Assembly (NCBI GenBank): GCA_003565625.1
Contig: PXBD01000059.1
Span: 1-64,000, forward strand
DNA length: 64,000 nt
Origin: Gammaproteobacteria bacterium
GTDB lineage: Bacteria; Pseudomonadota; Gammaproteobacteria; Xanthomonadales; Wenzhouxiangellaceae
Reading direction: 5' to 3'
Part shown: positions 38,717 to 46,602 of the stretch, in pieces
Layout of the letters: the number at the start of each line of letters is the position of its first letter
Position numbering within the stretch: position 1 is the stretch's first letter
Made by a program: the position numbers and the translations under genes
Notes under the pieces: generated by a model
Seen by the model: only the letters and a program-made list of their open reading frames with translations
Database searches by the model: none
What the model was told of the DNA's origin: nothing

Positions 38717-38974
38717 ATGACCGAACTCGACAAGCGTTTCGAACAGGCGCAGGCCGACGCCAAGCAACTGCCCCAACGGCCCGACAACGACATGATGCTC
38801 AAGCTCTACAGCTATTTCAAGCAGGGGACGGAGGGCGACGTCAGCGGCGAAAAACCGGGCTTTTTTGATTTCGTCGGCGTTGCCAAATACGAGGCCTGGG
38901 AAAAACGCAAGGGCATGCCGGCCGAAGAGGCCAAGCAGAAGTACATCGAGCTGGTCGACTCGCTCGAGGGCTGA
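38717..38974 (+). CDS. Acyl-CoA-binding protein
   Basis: The 85-residue protein is a stand-alone ACBP domain: MTELDKRFEQAQADAKQLP, the Tyr-Lys ligand region LYSYFKQGTEGDVSG, and KPGFFDFVGVAKYEAWEKRKG. ACBP binds long-chain acyl-CoA and donates it to acyltransferases. It is common in eukaryotes and sporadic in bacteria. I chose the ATG at 38717 because GGAAG lies 7 nt upstream and the family starts there. It is 32 bp before the TetR gene on the same strand. Confidence 0.92.
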   Translation: MTELDKRFEQAQADAKQLPQRPDNDMMLKLYSYFKQGTEGDVSGEKPGFFDFVGVAKYEAWEKRKGMPAEEAKQKYIELVDSLEG

Positions 38975-39006
38975 GTCACGCAGTCGAGGCCCACCATTTC
39001 CGGCAG

Positions 39007-39624
39007 ATGGCCCGCAACACCCGACAACGCATCCTCGAGACCGCTCTGGCGTTGTTCAACGCCGAGGGCGAACCCAACGTCACCACCAACAGGGTGGCCG
39101 ATGAACTCGAGATCAGTCCCGGCAACCTGCACTACCACTTCCGCACCAAAGCCGACCTGATCGAAGCGCTGTTTGACGATTTCGAGCACCGGATGCTGCA
39201 GATCCTGTCTGCACCCGAGGAGCGGCCGGCCGACATCGAGGATATCTGGTTTCTACTCCATGTTGCCTTTGAAACCATCGGCGAATATCGCTTCATTTAC
39301 CGTGACCTGACTGACCTGTGTGGCCGCTACCGAGGCCTCCATCAGCGTTTTCGCGGCATTTTGCGCCTGACCATGGAAGCGGCACGTTCGCTGTGCGAAG
39401 ACCTGATCGCGGCCGAGCGCATGGATGCCTCGCCGAGCGAACTCGATGCCGTGATTCGCAACATTGCCCTGGTCAGCACATTCTGGCTGGCGTTCGACCA
39501 GGTACATGATGCCGACGGCGTCCGCCCCGACCGCGCCGCCTGGCAGGTGATGAGCCTGATCAGCCCGTATCTGGTAGGCGAAGCACGCACCCTCCTGCAG
39601 GCGTTGGCCGACGCCTACGCCTAG
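39007..39624 (+). CDS. TetR/AcrR family transcriptional regulator
   Basis: The 205-residue protein has an N-terminal TetR helix-turn-helix (RQRILETALALFNAEGE, NRVADELEISPGNLHYHFRTK) and a C-terminal ligand domain. The segment NLHYHFRTKADLIEALF is canonical. It follows the ACBP gene by 32 bp, so an acyl-CoA or fatty-acid ligand and control of the adjacent lipid genes are reasonable guesses. I could not identify its operator. Confidence 0.9.
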   Translation: MARNTRQRILETALALFNAEGEPNVTTNRVADELEISPGNLHYHFRTKADLIEALFDDFEHRMLQILSAPEERPADIEDIWFLLHVAFETIGEYRFIYRDLTDLCGRYRGLHQRFRGILRLTMEAARSLCEDLIAAERMDASPSELDAVIRNIALVSTFWLAFDQVHDADGVRPDRAAWQVMSLISPYLVGEARTLLQALADAYA

Positions 39625-39631
39625 TAAGACA

Positions 39632-39757
39632 CTAGATCGAACCCATCAGAACCCAGGTGATATAGCTCACCATTGCGGACAAACCGAGTATGGCCAGAGC
39701 AGCCAGGAGGATACTCCGGCGGTTGTGTCGTTGCTTTGTAGCCATATTTTCGGTCAT
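39632..39757 (-). CDS. 41-residue single-helix membrane microprotein
   Basis: The short frame starts with ATG at 39757 and ends with TAG at 39632-39634. It has a basic N-terminus (MATKQRHNRRS after four residues) and then one hydrophobic helix (ILLAALAILGLSAMVSYITW). A strong AGGAG lies 7 nt before the ATG, and this site directly follows the U-tract of the phasin terminator. The good ribosome-binding site, uninterrupted frame and clear topology argue for a real gene; no homologue can be named. It is convergent with the TetR gene, 7 bp apart. Confidence 0.6.
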   Translation of the reverse strand: MTENMATKQRHNRRSILLAALAILGLSAMVSYITWVLMGSI

Positions 39758-39771
39758 CCGGATTCTCCTGT

Positions 39772-39800
39772 AAAAAAAAGCCCGGGCGTGCGCCCGGGCC
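39772..39800 (-). terminator. Intrinsic terminator of the phasin gene
   Basis: On the minus strand GCCCGGGCG-CA-CGCCCGGGC is followed by eight T, a strong Rho-independent terminator 56 bp past the phasin stop. Its T-run runs directly into the ribosome-binding site of the 41-residue microprotein, so that gene would be expressed only by readthrough or an internal start. Confidence 0.88.
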
Positions 39801-39855
39801 AACAGCAGCAGTCTTGATCGGGCCGAGGGAAGCCCGGACTGCTTCGGGGTAGTCG

Positions 39856-40452
39856 TCAGGCCGGATCCGACTTCGGCGCCGGCGTTTCATCAGGCTTGGC
39901 GGCAACTTTCTTGGCCACCTTTTTGCTTGCCGCCGGCTTCGGAGCCTGCTGCTTGCGGGCCAGTTCGGTCACACGCTTGTTGAGTTCGGCGACGCGGTCG
40001 CTCAACTCGCGAATTTCCTCGGAGGTCGGAACGCCGAGGCGGCTCAGGGCGCGGGCGACGCGCTGCTCGAAGACCTTTTCCAGCTTGTCCCAGTTGGTCT
40101 GGGCACTCTTGCGTACTTCGTCCATACGGTTTTCCACATCACCACGGACACCGCCAACGGCGTCGGTCGCCATCTTGCGGCCCTTGTTTTCCAGCTTCGA
40201 GCCTTCCTTGACCAGGCGCTCGAACAACTTGGCCGACTCGCCGACCATCTTGCTGGTGGTATCGTCGATGCGCTTGCTGCTCTGCTTGAACAACTTGCTG
40301 CCTTCGTCCTGGGCCATGGCAAAGGCACCGAGCCCGGCCAGCCAGATTTCGTGGGCGTAATCCTGTGCCTGGTTCGCGACATTCTTGCTCGCTGCAGACT
40401 TGCGGGTCACCTTCTTCTTGGCAACCTTTTTCTTTGCGGTTTTCTTCGCCAC
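39856..40452 (-). CDS. Phasin family protein with Lys/Ala-rich ends (PhaF/PhaI-like)
   Basis: The 198-residue protein has the phasin core AHEIWLAGLGAFAMAQDEGSKLFK, ERLVKEGSKLENKGRKMA, then long amphipathic helices with LSRLGVPTSEEIRELSDRVAELN. Both ends are rich in Lys and Ala (AKKTAKKKVAKKK; AASKKVAKKVAAKPD), like histone-H1-type tails of PhaF, which binds PHA granules and DNA. Start is GTG with AGGAG 9 nt upstream. No PHA synthase is in the window, so it may coat wax-ester or triacylglycerol granules instead. Confidence 0.88.
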   Translation of the reverse strand: MAKKTAKKKVAKKKVTRKSAASKNVANQAQDYAHEIWLAGLGAFAMAQDEGSKLFKQSSKRIDDTTSKMVGESAKLFERLVKEGSKLENKGRKMATDAVGGVRGDVENRMDEVRKSAQTNWDKLEKVFEQRVARALSRLGVPTSEEIRELSDRVAELNKRVTELARKQQAPKPAASKKVAKKVAAKPDETPAPKSDPA

Positions 40453-40548
40453 TGTCTTGATCTCCTGTATCTGTTGTGCTGAAACGCTGCCCTATCCGGC
40501 AGCCATGGAGCTAAGATACGAGAGAGTTCTAGAGCAGTCACACTAAAA

Positions 40549-41385
40549 ATGAAAACTTCTGCGTGGGCAAGATTTCCGCACTCCAATACAACCTATGAAT
40601 ATCCGGCCGACGCCCTGGCCGATGCCTGGGAGCATCTGCACCGCGGCGATCGGGAGCCGTTTCCGGACGCAGAGCGTATCCATGCGCTGGATCCAGACTG
40701 CACCGATCCGAACCAGGTGGCCGAACGCCTGCAACAGGCCTGGCGCGATTACCACGCCGGTCGCTTAGCCGCCGCCGTGGAAGCGGCCCTGGAGTTGGGG
40801 CCGATCGCCCACGCCGTCGCCAACAAGGCCAGCGGGATCTATGCCGACTACCTGGAAGAGGAAGACGCGGCCAGGCTGGCCATCTACCAGGCCGGCATCC
40901 AGCGCGCCGAACAGGCCATCGCAGCCTTCCCGGAAGACCCCAACGCGCACTACTTTCATGCTTTTTTGCTGGGCCGCTACAGCCAGTGCATCTCGGTTGC
41001 CAAGGCACTCGCCCAGGGCGTGGGCGGCAAGATCCGCCAGTCCCTGGACCGGGCACTGGAACTCGAGCCCGGGCATGCTGAAGCGCACACCGCCCTCGGG
41101 GTCTATCACGCCGAGATCATCGACAAGGTCGGCAAGATGGTGGGACGCATGACCTATGGCGCAAGCGCCGACAAGGCAGAAGAAGAATGCAGGCGCGCCC
41201 TGGAACTGACCCCGGAGGCACCGATTGCCCACCTCGAGTACGGCAACGCGCTCTACTTGCTCTACGGCGATCGACGCCTCGATGAGTCCAACAAAGCCTA
41301 CGCCACCGCGGCCAAACTGAAGCCGGCAGACGCGATGCAGAAACTCGACGTTGAATACGCCCGCAGTTACGCCGCCGGGGACTGA
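40549..41385 (+). CDS. TPR-repeat protein of unknown function
   Basis: The 278-residue soluble protein has an atypical N-terminus (YEYPADALADAWEHLHRGD) and at least three TPR-like helical pairs, e.g. AERLQQAWRDYHAGRLAAAVE, SLDRALELEPGHAEAHTALGVY and ECRRALELTPEAPIAHLEYGNALYLL (quoted in parts). No enzyme motif is visible. It lies divergent to the phasin gene and ends 3 bp before the stop of the convergent wax ester synthase gene. A scaffold role in lipid-granule metabolism is a guess from position only. No clear Shine-Dalgarno is seen. Confidence 0.7.
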   Translation: MKTSAWARFPHSNTTYEYPADALADAWEHLHRGDREPFPDAERIHALDPDCTDPNQVAERLQQAWRDYHAGRLAAAVEAALELGPIAHAVANKASGIYADYLEEEDAARLAIYQAGIQRAEQAIAAFPEDPNAHYFHAFLLGRYSQCISVAKALAQGVGGKIRQSLDRALELEPGHAEAHTALGVYHAEIIDKVGKMVGRMTYGASADKAEEECRRALELTPEAPIAHLEYGNALYLLYGDRRLDESNKAYATAAKLKPADAMQKLDVEYARSYAAGD

Positions 41386-41388
41386 ACC

Positions 41389-42864
41389 TCAGTCGATCGA
41401 GGCCTCGATCCAGTCGTGTACCAGCGCGAAGGTTTCGGGCGTTACCGGCGAGTCCTGTGGCCCGATCAGCAGGGTCAGATGCAGCAGATCGTTGAACTCG
41501 TCGACAAAATGGTCGATCACCCGCTGCGGATCGGGTACCAGCTTGTTGTCGGTGATCAACCCGCAAAACACCTGGCCCTGGTAGCTGATGATGCTGATTC
41601 CCATGCCGATGGAGCCGGTCTGCGGCACCCAGAACATCATTTCCCGGATCGGAGCCCCGGCCAAGTAGAGGGTTTGCTGAGGACCTGGAACGTTGGTCAG
41701 GACCGTACTGGCCTTGCGGCTGAACAGCTCAAGAGCAGGTTTTTGCAGGGCGGCCGGGCCCATACCCAGCACGGCCAACAGGCCCAGTGACATCACCGCC
41801 TGCTTGGATTTTTTCAGCCGCTGCATGAACTCCGCCACCTGGTAAAGCCGCGCCAGCGGATTGGTCTCGCTGATCGGCAGATCAAGAAACACCAGGCCAA
41901 AGTGATTGCCCAGATCGCGGGCATGTTCGAGCGGCCGGAGGTTGACCGGCACGGTGGCTCGCATGGTCAGGCTGCCGGGCTCATCACCTGCCTCGACCAG
42001 GTAGCGGTGCAGCGCTCCGGTCATGGTTGCAATCAGCACATCGTTGACCGTGGCCCCCAGCGCATGGCCAACCGCCTTGACCTCTTCCAGATCCAGCGGC
42101 GGCGCCCAGGACACGCGTTTTCGCACCCCCAGCGCGCCCTTGAAACGCGATGGCGGATCGTCATCGAGCAGCAGCGCGGTGGCCAGCTCGGACACGATTT
42201 CGCCGGCACCAAACAAGTAGTCTGTGGCCTTGTGCGGCTCGCGCAGCAGTTCTGTTGCCTCATCGACCACTTTCTGGCTGACGTTCTGGATCAGGCCTGC
42301 ACTCTCGCGCGCCGGTGCCGTGAGCCGCTGGAAGATGCTGGATTCGGCCGCACGGCGTTGCTTCCAGGCCTCCTGCTCGACCAGCCGGTTCGAGGCCTGC
42401 GCCGACGGTTCGGTCAGCGACAACATGACCTGGACCAGAGCGATGCCATCGGCGTAGCAGTGATGGATGCGGCTGATGGCGACGGGCCCGCCGCTGTAGT
42501 TTTCGACGAAATGGAACTGCCACAGGGGTTTGGTCTTGTCGAGCGGCGTCGAGGCCAGTTCCGAGACCAGCTCCTCGAGTTCCGCCTTGCCGGCTTGCCC
42601 GGGCAGCGCAGTGCGCCGGATATGGCTGCTGATCTCGAACTGCTCGTCTTCCTCCCACCAGCAACCGCGCGGATGATCGACGGCTCGCTGACGAAAGCGC
42701 GGAAAGGCAAGGAAACGGTTGGCGACAATCCGCCGGAAGTGCTCGAACTCGACCGCTTCGGCCAGTTCAATCACCCCGGTGATCATCATCAGGTTGGTTG
42801 GCTGCTCCATGCGCAGCCAGGCCGTGTCGACCTTGGCAATCGGTTCCCTGCGCGAAGTGCTCAA
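41389..42864 (-). CDS. Wax ester synthase / diacylglycerol acyltransferase (WS/DGAT)
   Basis: The protein (491 residues from the chosen start) has the catalytic H134H135xxxD139G in SRIHHCYADGIALVQ, the PLW block KTKPLWQFHFVE, the ND motif ATVNDVLIATMTGAL and the NVPGP block VLTNVPGPQQTLYLAG, all typical of bacterial WS/DGAT. It joins acyl-CoA to a fatty alcohol or diacylglycerol. I prefer a TTG start at 42864 (then STSRREPIAKVDTAWLRME) because AGGGAG precedes it and family members start there; a longer form from an ATG at 42930 is possible. It belongs with FAR, ACBP and phasin nearby. Confidence 0.9.
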   Translation of the reverse strand: MSTSRREPIAKVDTAWLRMEQPTNLMMITGVIELAEAVEFEHFRRIVANRFLAFPRFRQRAVDHPRGCWWEEDEQFEISSHIRRTALPGQAGKAELEELVSELASTPLDKTKPLWQFHFVENYSGGPVAISRIHHCYADGIALVQVMLSLTEPSAQASNRLVEQEAWKQRRAAESSIFQRLTAPARESAGLIQNVSQKVVDEATELLREPHKATDYLFGAGEIVSELATALLLDDDPPSRFKGALGVRKRVSWAPPLDLEEVKAVGHALGATVNDVLIATMTGALHRYLVEAGDEPGSLTMRATVPVNLRPLEHARDLGNHFGLVFLDLPISETNPLARLYQVAEFMQRLKKSKQAVMSLGLLAVLGMGPAALQKPALELFSRKASTVLTNVPGPQQTLYLAGAPIREMMFWVPQTGSIGMGISIISYQGQVFCGLITDNKLVPDPQRVIDHFVDEFNDLLHLTLLIGPQDSPVTPETFALVHDWIEASID

Positions 42865-42939
42865 GGCGTTCTCCCTGCTGGCAGTTGTCGGTACCGGGCA
42901 GATTCTTTCACGCCCCCGGCGTGGGGTCAATTGATGACA

Positions 42940-43392
42940 TCAATGCAGCTGGCGACCGTCGGTCGCGCTTTCCTGCGGTTTGACCAGGTCGTAGGGCAAC
43001 TTGACCTGGTCGAGACCAAATTGCTTGAACACCGGCTGCAGCTGATGGTGGATCAACGGATAGAGCTGGCGGGTCAGGCTGGCGTGGGAACTCGAGAAGG
43101 CCTCGAAGCTCACCGGCTCGCCTTGGAACTGGCGGTACACGGTCTGCATGACCAGCTCGATCTCGAACAACGCTTCCTCGGGGTCATCGGCGGCCCGGCT
43201 GCCGCGGCAGATCAAGCGGGCCGTGACCTGGTACTGGTTGACACCCTGGTCCGGCTGCAGCTCGCGCGGCGTGAGTTTGAGCTCCACCTTGGCCCGATAC
43301 GACTGGTCAGCCGGCACGATCTCTTTCAGATCGGCGTTCAGGCGAGTGAGCTGGGTATGCGCCAGGGCGAATCGGTCGAGCAGATCCAGCAT
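42940..43392 (-). CDS. Conserved protein of unknown function, SecB-like fold possible
   Basis: The ~150-residue protein is not one I can name. It has alternating strands (YRAKVELKLTP, YQVTARLICRG, ALFEIELVMQTVYRQF) and a C-terminal helix then KLPYDL, a pattern like the export chaperone SecB, but the SecB consensus is absent. I chose the ATG at 43392 since GGAG lies 8 nt upstream; an ATG at 43446 would add 18 poorly coding residues. It lies 75 bp upstream of WS/DGAT on the same strand, so co-transcription is possible. Confidence 0.6.
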   Translation of the reverse strand: MLDLLDRFALAHTQLTRLNADLKEIVPADQSYRAKVELKLTPRELQPDQGVNQYQVTARLICRGSRAADDPEEALFEIELVMQTVYRQFQGEPVSFEAFSSSHASLTRQLYPLIHHQLQPVFKQFGLDQVKLPYDLVKPQESATDGRQLH

Positions 43393-43453
43393 GGGTCGGT
43401 CTCCGGTCTCGGGTCCATCAGGATATCGCGGCCACCAGGCCTGCACTGCAAAG

Positions 43454-43485
43454 CAGGGCGCCCGCGCTTCAGCGCGGGCGCCCTG
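43454..43485. terminator. Strong GC-rich hairpin between acylase and SecB-like genes
   Basis: CAGGGCGCCCGCGC-TTCA-GCGCGGGCGCCCTG is a perfect 14-bp stem with a 4-base loop in the gap after the acylase stop. No T-run follows, so it could be a Rho-assisted terminator, an RNA-stabilising stem or a processing site. Confidence 0.45.
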
Positions 43486-43525
43486 GTCCGGTCCAGTGCC
43501 TCCTGGTGGGAGGCCAGCTACGCAA

Positions 43526-46390
43526 TCAGCGCGGCTGGAAGGTGGTCACCCGGGCTGCGTCCTGCCCCGCCTGCTCTTCACCAATAGCCAGCGGCAGGTA
43601 GTCGTTGACCAGCCACAAGCGCAACTGATTGGTATAGAACGGGCTCAGGAACACACCGCTGCGACCGCCGGGGATGATCTCCTCGGCTGCAGGGCCTTCG
43701 GGCGTGACCACGGCGACGTTGCGCCGGGCTGCGCCGGCACTGAAGGTGAATGCATTTTCAGAGCGCGCGCGCGAACTGTGGCTGGAGGCGTCAACGACTT
43801 GGAAGCCACCGGCTCGCGCCACACCGGGCAGCGCCTCGTCGACGTCGGCAAAACCACCGGCTCCGGGCACATTGAACGGCGCGGTATTAAGCGGGTGATC
43901 AAATACAATCCGATGCAGACGTCCCCAGCGATAGTCGTTCTGGTCCTCGGAAAAGCCGAAGGCATTGGCGAACGGCTCACCGGCCAGACGATCCAGCGCA
44001 CCCTGCAACGACGCCAGCAAGACCGTGTCGCGGGCGTCAGCCGGCTCGAGATCCGGCGCATCCGGAACATTGAAATACGTCAGCCCGGAGGCAGCCTGAC
44101 CCTGGGTCAGCGGGAACAGGCGCAGCTGGTTGACCAACGAACGCCAGGCCAGCTTGCTGCCCGGCAGCTGGTCTCCCAGACCGACCGCGCGCAACGTGGC
44201 ATCAATCGTGTTGGTGATGACTTCACCGCGCCAGACGCTGTAAATGGTGGCCGCGATGCTGTGCGCGATCTGCTCATCACTGGGCACGCTGTTGCCGGTC
44301 GGGTCACCGCCAGGATCAAAACCACCCGCCAGTCCGGTCGGGGTGGAGAAGTCCCAGTTGGCCAGGCGACCCATGGCCTCCTGGACCCGTTCATCGGCGG
44401 CAATTGCCGCCAGCGGCAGGGCGGCGTCCTCGGCGGTCGCGTTCTCGAAAGCCTGGAGCAGGAACGGCAGCAGCAGCTCGGCGTCGAGCAGGCGATTGTT
44501 GGCCTGGACCGCCTTCATGTCATCGATGGTGACGTTGCCGCGCGCGACCAGGCCCTGCAATTCGCGATCCACTCGCCCCATGCGCAGGTCGGAGTAATTG
44601 GTGTTGAGGTAGTAGATACCGTCACCGCCCGGACGCAGCTGACTCAAGGGATTGCCGTCGAGACTGGTACCGACCGGATCGTTGTTGGCGTTGGCAATAT
44701 AACCCCATGGTGGATTGACCACCTGCGGCATTTCATCGCGCGGAATCAGCGCATACGGTGTCGCCTGACCCGGCTGCGGGTCGGGATCGATCAACCACTC
44801 GTGATTCAGTGCCCCGCTGCCGTCGCGGATGAACCAGGGCGGACGGCCGCCATCGGCGGTCAGCTCATTCTGGAGGTCGGCGCGCAGCGGCATCTCTCCG
44901 CCGATGAAGTAGGCGATATTGCCTTCGATATCGGCGTACAGAAAGTTCTGCGAACCAAACGCGAAGTCACGCAGGCCGGCCTCGAAATCAGCCTGGCTGC
45001 GGGCACGGGCCCAGGAGCGGAACGCGGACAACTCGAAGGTCGGGCCCCAGCCGGTGTACTGAACGGTCAGCGCGCTGTCGTCCAAGAGCTGCAGGATCGG
45101 CCCGTTATTGCGGCGCGGAACGATAAAGGTGATTCCACCGGCATCGAAACCGACGTTCAGCCGGCCGACGTCATCCAATGTGCCGTTGCCCGGGGTGTTG
45201 GCAAAGTACGACTGGAAGACATACAGGATGCGCTCGGGCACGCCCTTGTGGATGGTGTGGGTCGGCAAACCGAAATTGTTGACCAGGATCGGATCCTGGA
45301 AGACATCGGTGACGTCGAGACGGTTGACGGTTGAACCCCAGCACAGGAAGGGCGTACAGGCCTGAGCGGCGACCGGTGCCCCGGGGAAAACGACCCCGCT
45401 GACGGCCACCTCTTCATCACGGATGACCAGGTTTTCGCTCATGAAGATGGGCGGCATGGTCAGGCCCAGGTGGGGGTCGTTGGCAAACAGCGGGTAGCCG
45501 GAAGCGGTGTGCTCTCCGGATACCGCCCACCAGTTGCTGCCCAGGTCCATGTTCTCGCCGAGGAACGGCAGATCCTGAACACGCTCCAGGTACAGACGTC
45601 CCAGTTCGACCAGACCATCATCCAGGCGCGGCACGGTATAGCCCGGCGCCGACGAACCGTCGACCTGCTGCAGCCCGGCGGCCGGATCGGCCTTGCCTTC
45701 GCCCTGCCCCGACTCCGGCACCATGATGCCAATCCGGTCGAAGAAATCGGGTATCGAGACCCGGCCGTCGACCGGAATGGTCGGGTTGAGGTCCTGCAGA
45801 AACAGTGCCGTACCGTCAAAACCGACGATCTCACCAACTGCCTGGTAGGTGCCGATGCGCACCGTGTTGCCAATCGCCGACAGGCTCTGGTCAAACGACA
45901 ACTGGAAGGCCAGCAGCTTGCCGATGGCCAGCGAGTCCACCGGCGACCACGGCTCGGCTGCGCTCAATTCCAGGCCGCCGTACTCCGGCGGCAGCTCATT
46001 GGTCGCCAGCCAGTGGTTGACGCCGTCGGCATACGCCTTGACCCAGGCTGCCTCTTCGGCATCGAGACCGGCGAAAGTGGCCCAGGCCGCCCGGCGCAGT
46101 CCGAGCGTGCGCAGCTGGACATCGTTGTCCAGCGCCGGGGCACCGACCAGTTCGGCCAGGGTGCCCGAAGCCACTCGACGCAGAAAATCCATCTGGAAAA
46201 AACGGTCCTGGGCGTGCAGATAGCCCTGGACGAAAGTGACATCGGCTTCGGTCTCGCCGACGATGGTCGGAATGCCGTTGGCGTCGGTAAAAACGTTCAC
46301 GTCCGCCTGAATGCGCGGTGCGTCCAACGTCTGCGCCGATGCCAGTGACGCCGCCAGCATGCCAGCGGCGAATAAGGAAAGTCGCCTCAT
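43526..46390 (-). CDS. Secreted penicillin-acylase family (S45/Ntn) hydrolase
   Basis: The 954-residue preproenzyme has a signal peptide (LFAAGMLAASLASA), an alpha-chain region with VQGYLHAQDRFFQMDFLRR, and the autocleavage/nucleophile site at Ser285 in DLGSNWWAVSGEHTASG. Later blocks FANDPHLGLTMPP and VTDVFQDP continue the beta chain. Processing should give an alpha/beta heterodimer in the periplasm. The family includes penicillin acylases and acyl-homoserine-lactone acylases such as PvdQ; which amide is cut cannot be read from sequence. It is divergent from pdhA. Confidence 0.9.
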   Translation of the reverse strand: MRRLSLFAAGMLAASLASAQTLDAPRIQADVNVFTDANGIPTIVGETEADVTFVQGYLHAQDRFFQMDFLRRVASGTLAELVGAPALDNDVQLRTLGLRRAAWATFAGLDAEEAAWVKAYADGVNHWLATNELPPEYGGLELSAAEPWSPVDSLAIGKLLAFQLSFDQSLSAIGNTVRIGTYQAVGEIVGFDGTALFLQDLNPTIPVDGRVSIPDFFDRIGIMVPESGQGEGKADPAAGLQQVDGSSAPGYTVPRLDDGLVELGRLYLERVQDLPFLGENMDLGSNWWAVSGEHTASGYPLFANDPHLGLTMPPIFMSENLVIRDEEVAVSGVVFPGAPVAAQACTPFLCWGSTVNRLDVTDVFQDPILVNNFGLPTHTIHKGVPERILYVFQSYFANTPGNGTLDDVGRLNVGFDAGGITFIVPRRNNGPILQLLDDSALTVQYTGWGPTFELSAFRSWARARSQADFEAGLRDFAFGSQNFLYADIEGNIAYFIGGEMPLRADLQNELTADGGRPPWFIRDGSGALNHEWLIDPDPQPGQATPYALIPRDEMPQVVNPPWGYIANANNDPVGTSLDGNPLSQLRPGGDGIYYLNTNYSDLRMGRVDRELQGLVARGNVTIDDMKAVQANNRLLDAELLLPFLLQAFENATAEDAALPLAAIAADERVQEAMGRLANWDFSTPTGLAGGFDPGGDPTGNSVPSDEQIAHSIAATIYSVWRGEVITNTIDATLRAVGLGDQLPGSKLAWRSLVNQLRLFPLTQGQAASGLTYFNVPDAPDLEPADARDTVLLASLQGALDRLAGEPFANAFGFSEDQNDYRWGRLHRIVFDHPLNTAPFNVPGAGGFADVDEALPGVARAGGFQVVDASSHSSRARSENAFTFSAGAARRNVAVVTPEGPAAEEIIPGGRSGVFLSPFYTNQLRLWLVNDYLPLAIGEEQAGQDAARVTTFQPR

Positions 46391-46521
46391 GATTACTACC
46401 CCGAGTTGTTTTGTTTGGAGCCACGATTATGGCACAGCCGCAGGTGGCCGCAAGCAGACTGAACACGGAGTTGGGCGGCCGCTGGATCGCAGCTTCGGTG
46501 TAACGACGCGAGGCGCGCGCG

Positions 46522-46527
46522 TATAAT
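46522..46527 (+). promoter_or_regulatory. Perfect -10 hexamer of the pdh operon
   Basis: TATAAT lies 75 bp before the pdhA ATG, giving a predicted leader of about 70 nt. TGTAAC at 46499-46504 is a weak -35 with a 17-bp spacer. It is the only strong hexamer in the 212-bp gap shared with the divergent acylase gene. Confidence 0.5.
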
Positions 46528-46602
46528 CTGCAATGAGCATCGGGCCATCACTGTCGGGGTCGCCGGTCCGGTTCCATCAGAATCAACGCAAAGAGGTGTC
46601 TC

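Noticed and set aside
39621-39905. 94-codon minus-strand frame overlapping the phasin terminator
   Set aside because: It reads through the terminator hairpin and the end of the phasin in another frame; the 41-residue frame with its own ribosome-binding site explains the region better.
43148-45334. Long open frame (728 codons) opposite the penicillin-acylase gene
   Set aside because: It is antisense to a protein with signal peptide and intact nucleophile motif, and its translation is low-complexity with no domain; GC-rich codon bias opens the opposite frame.
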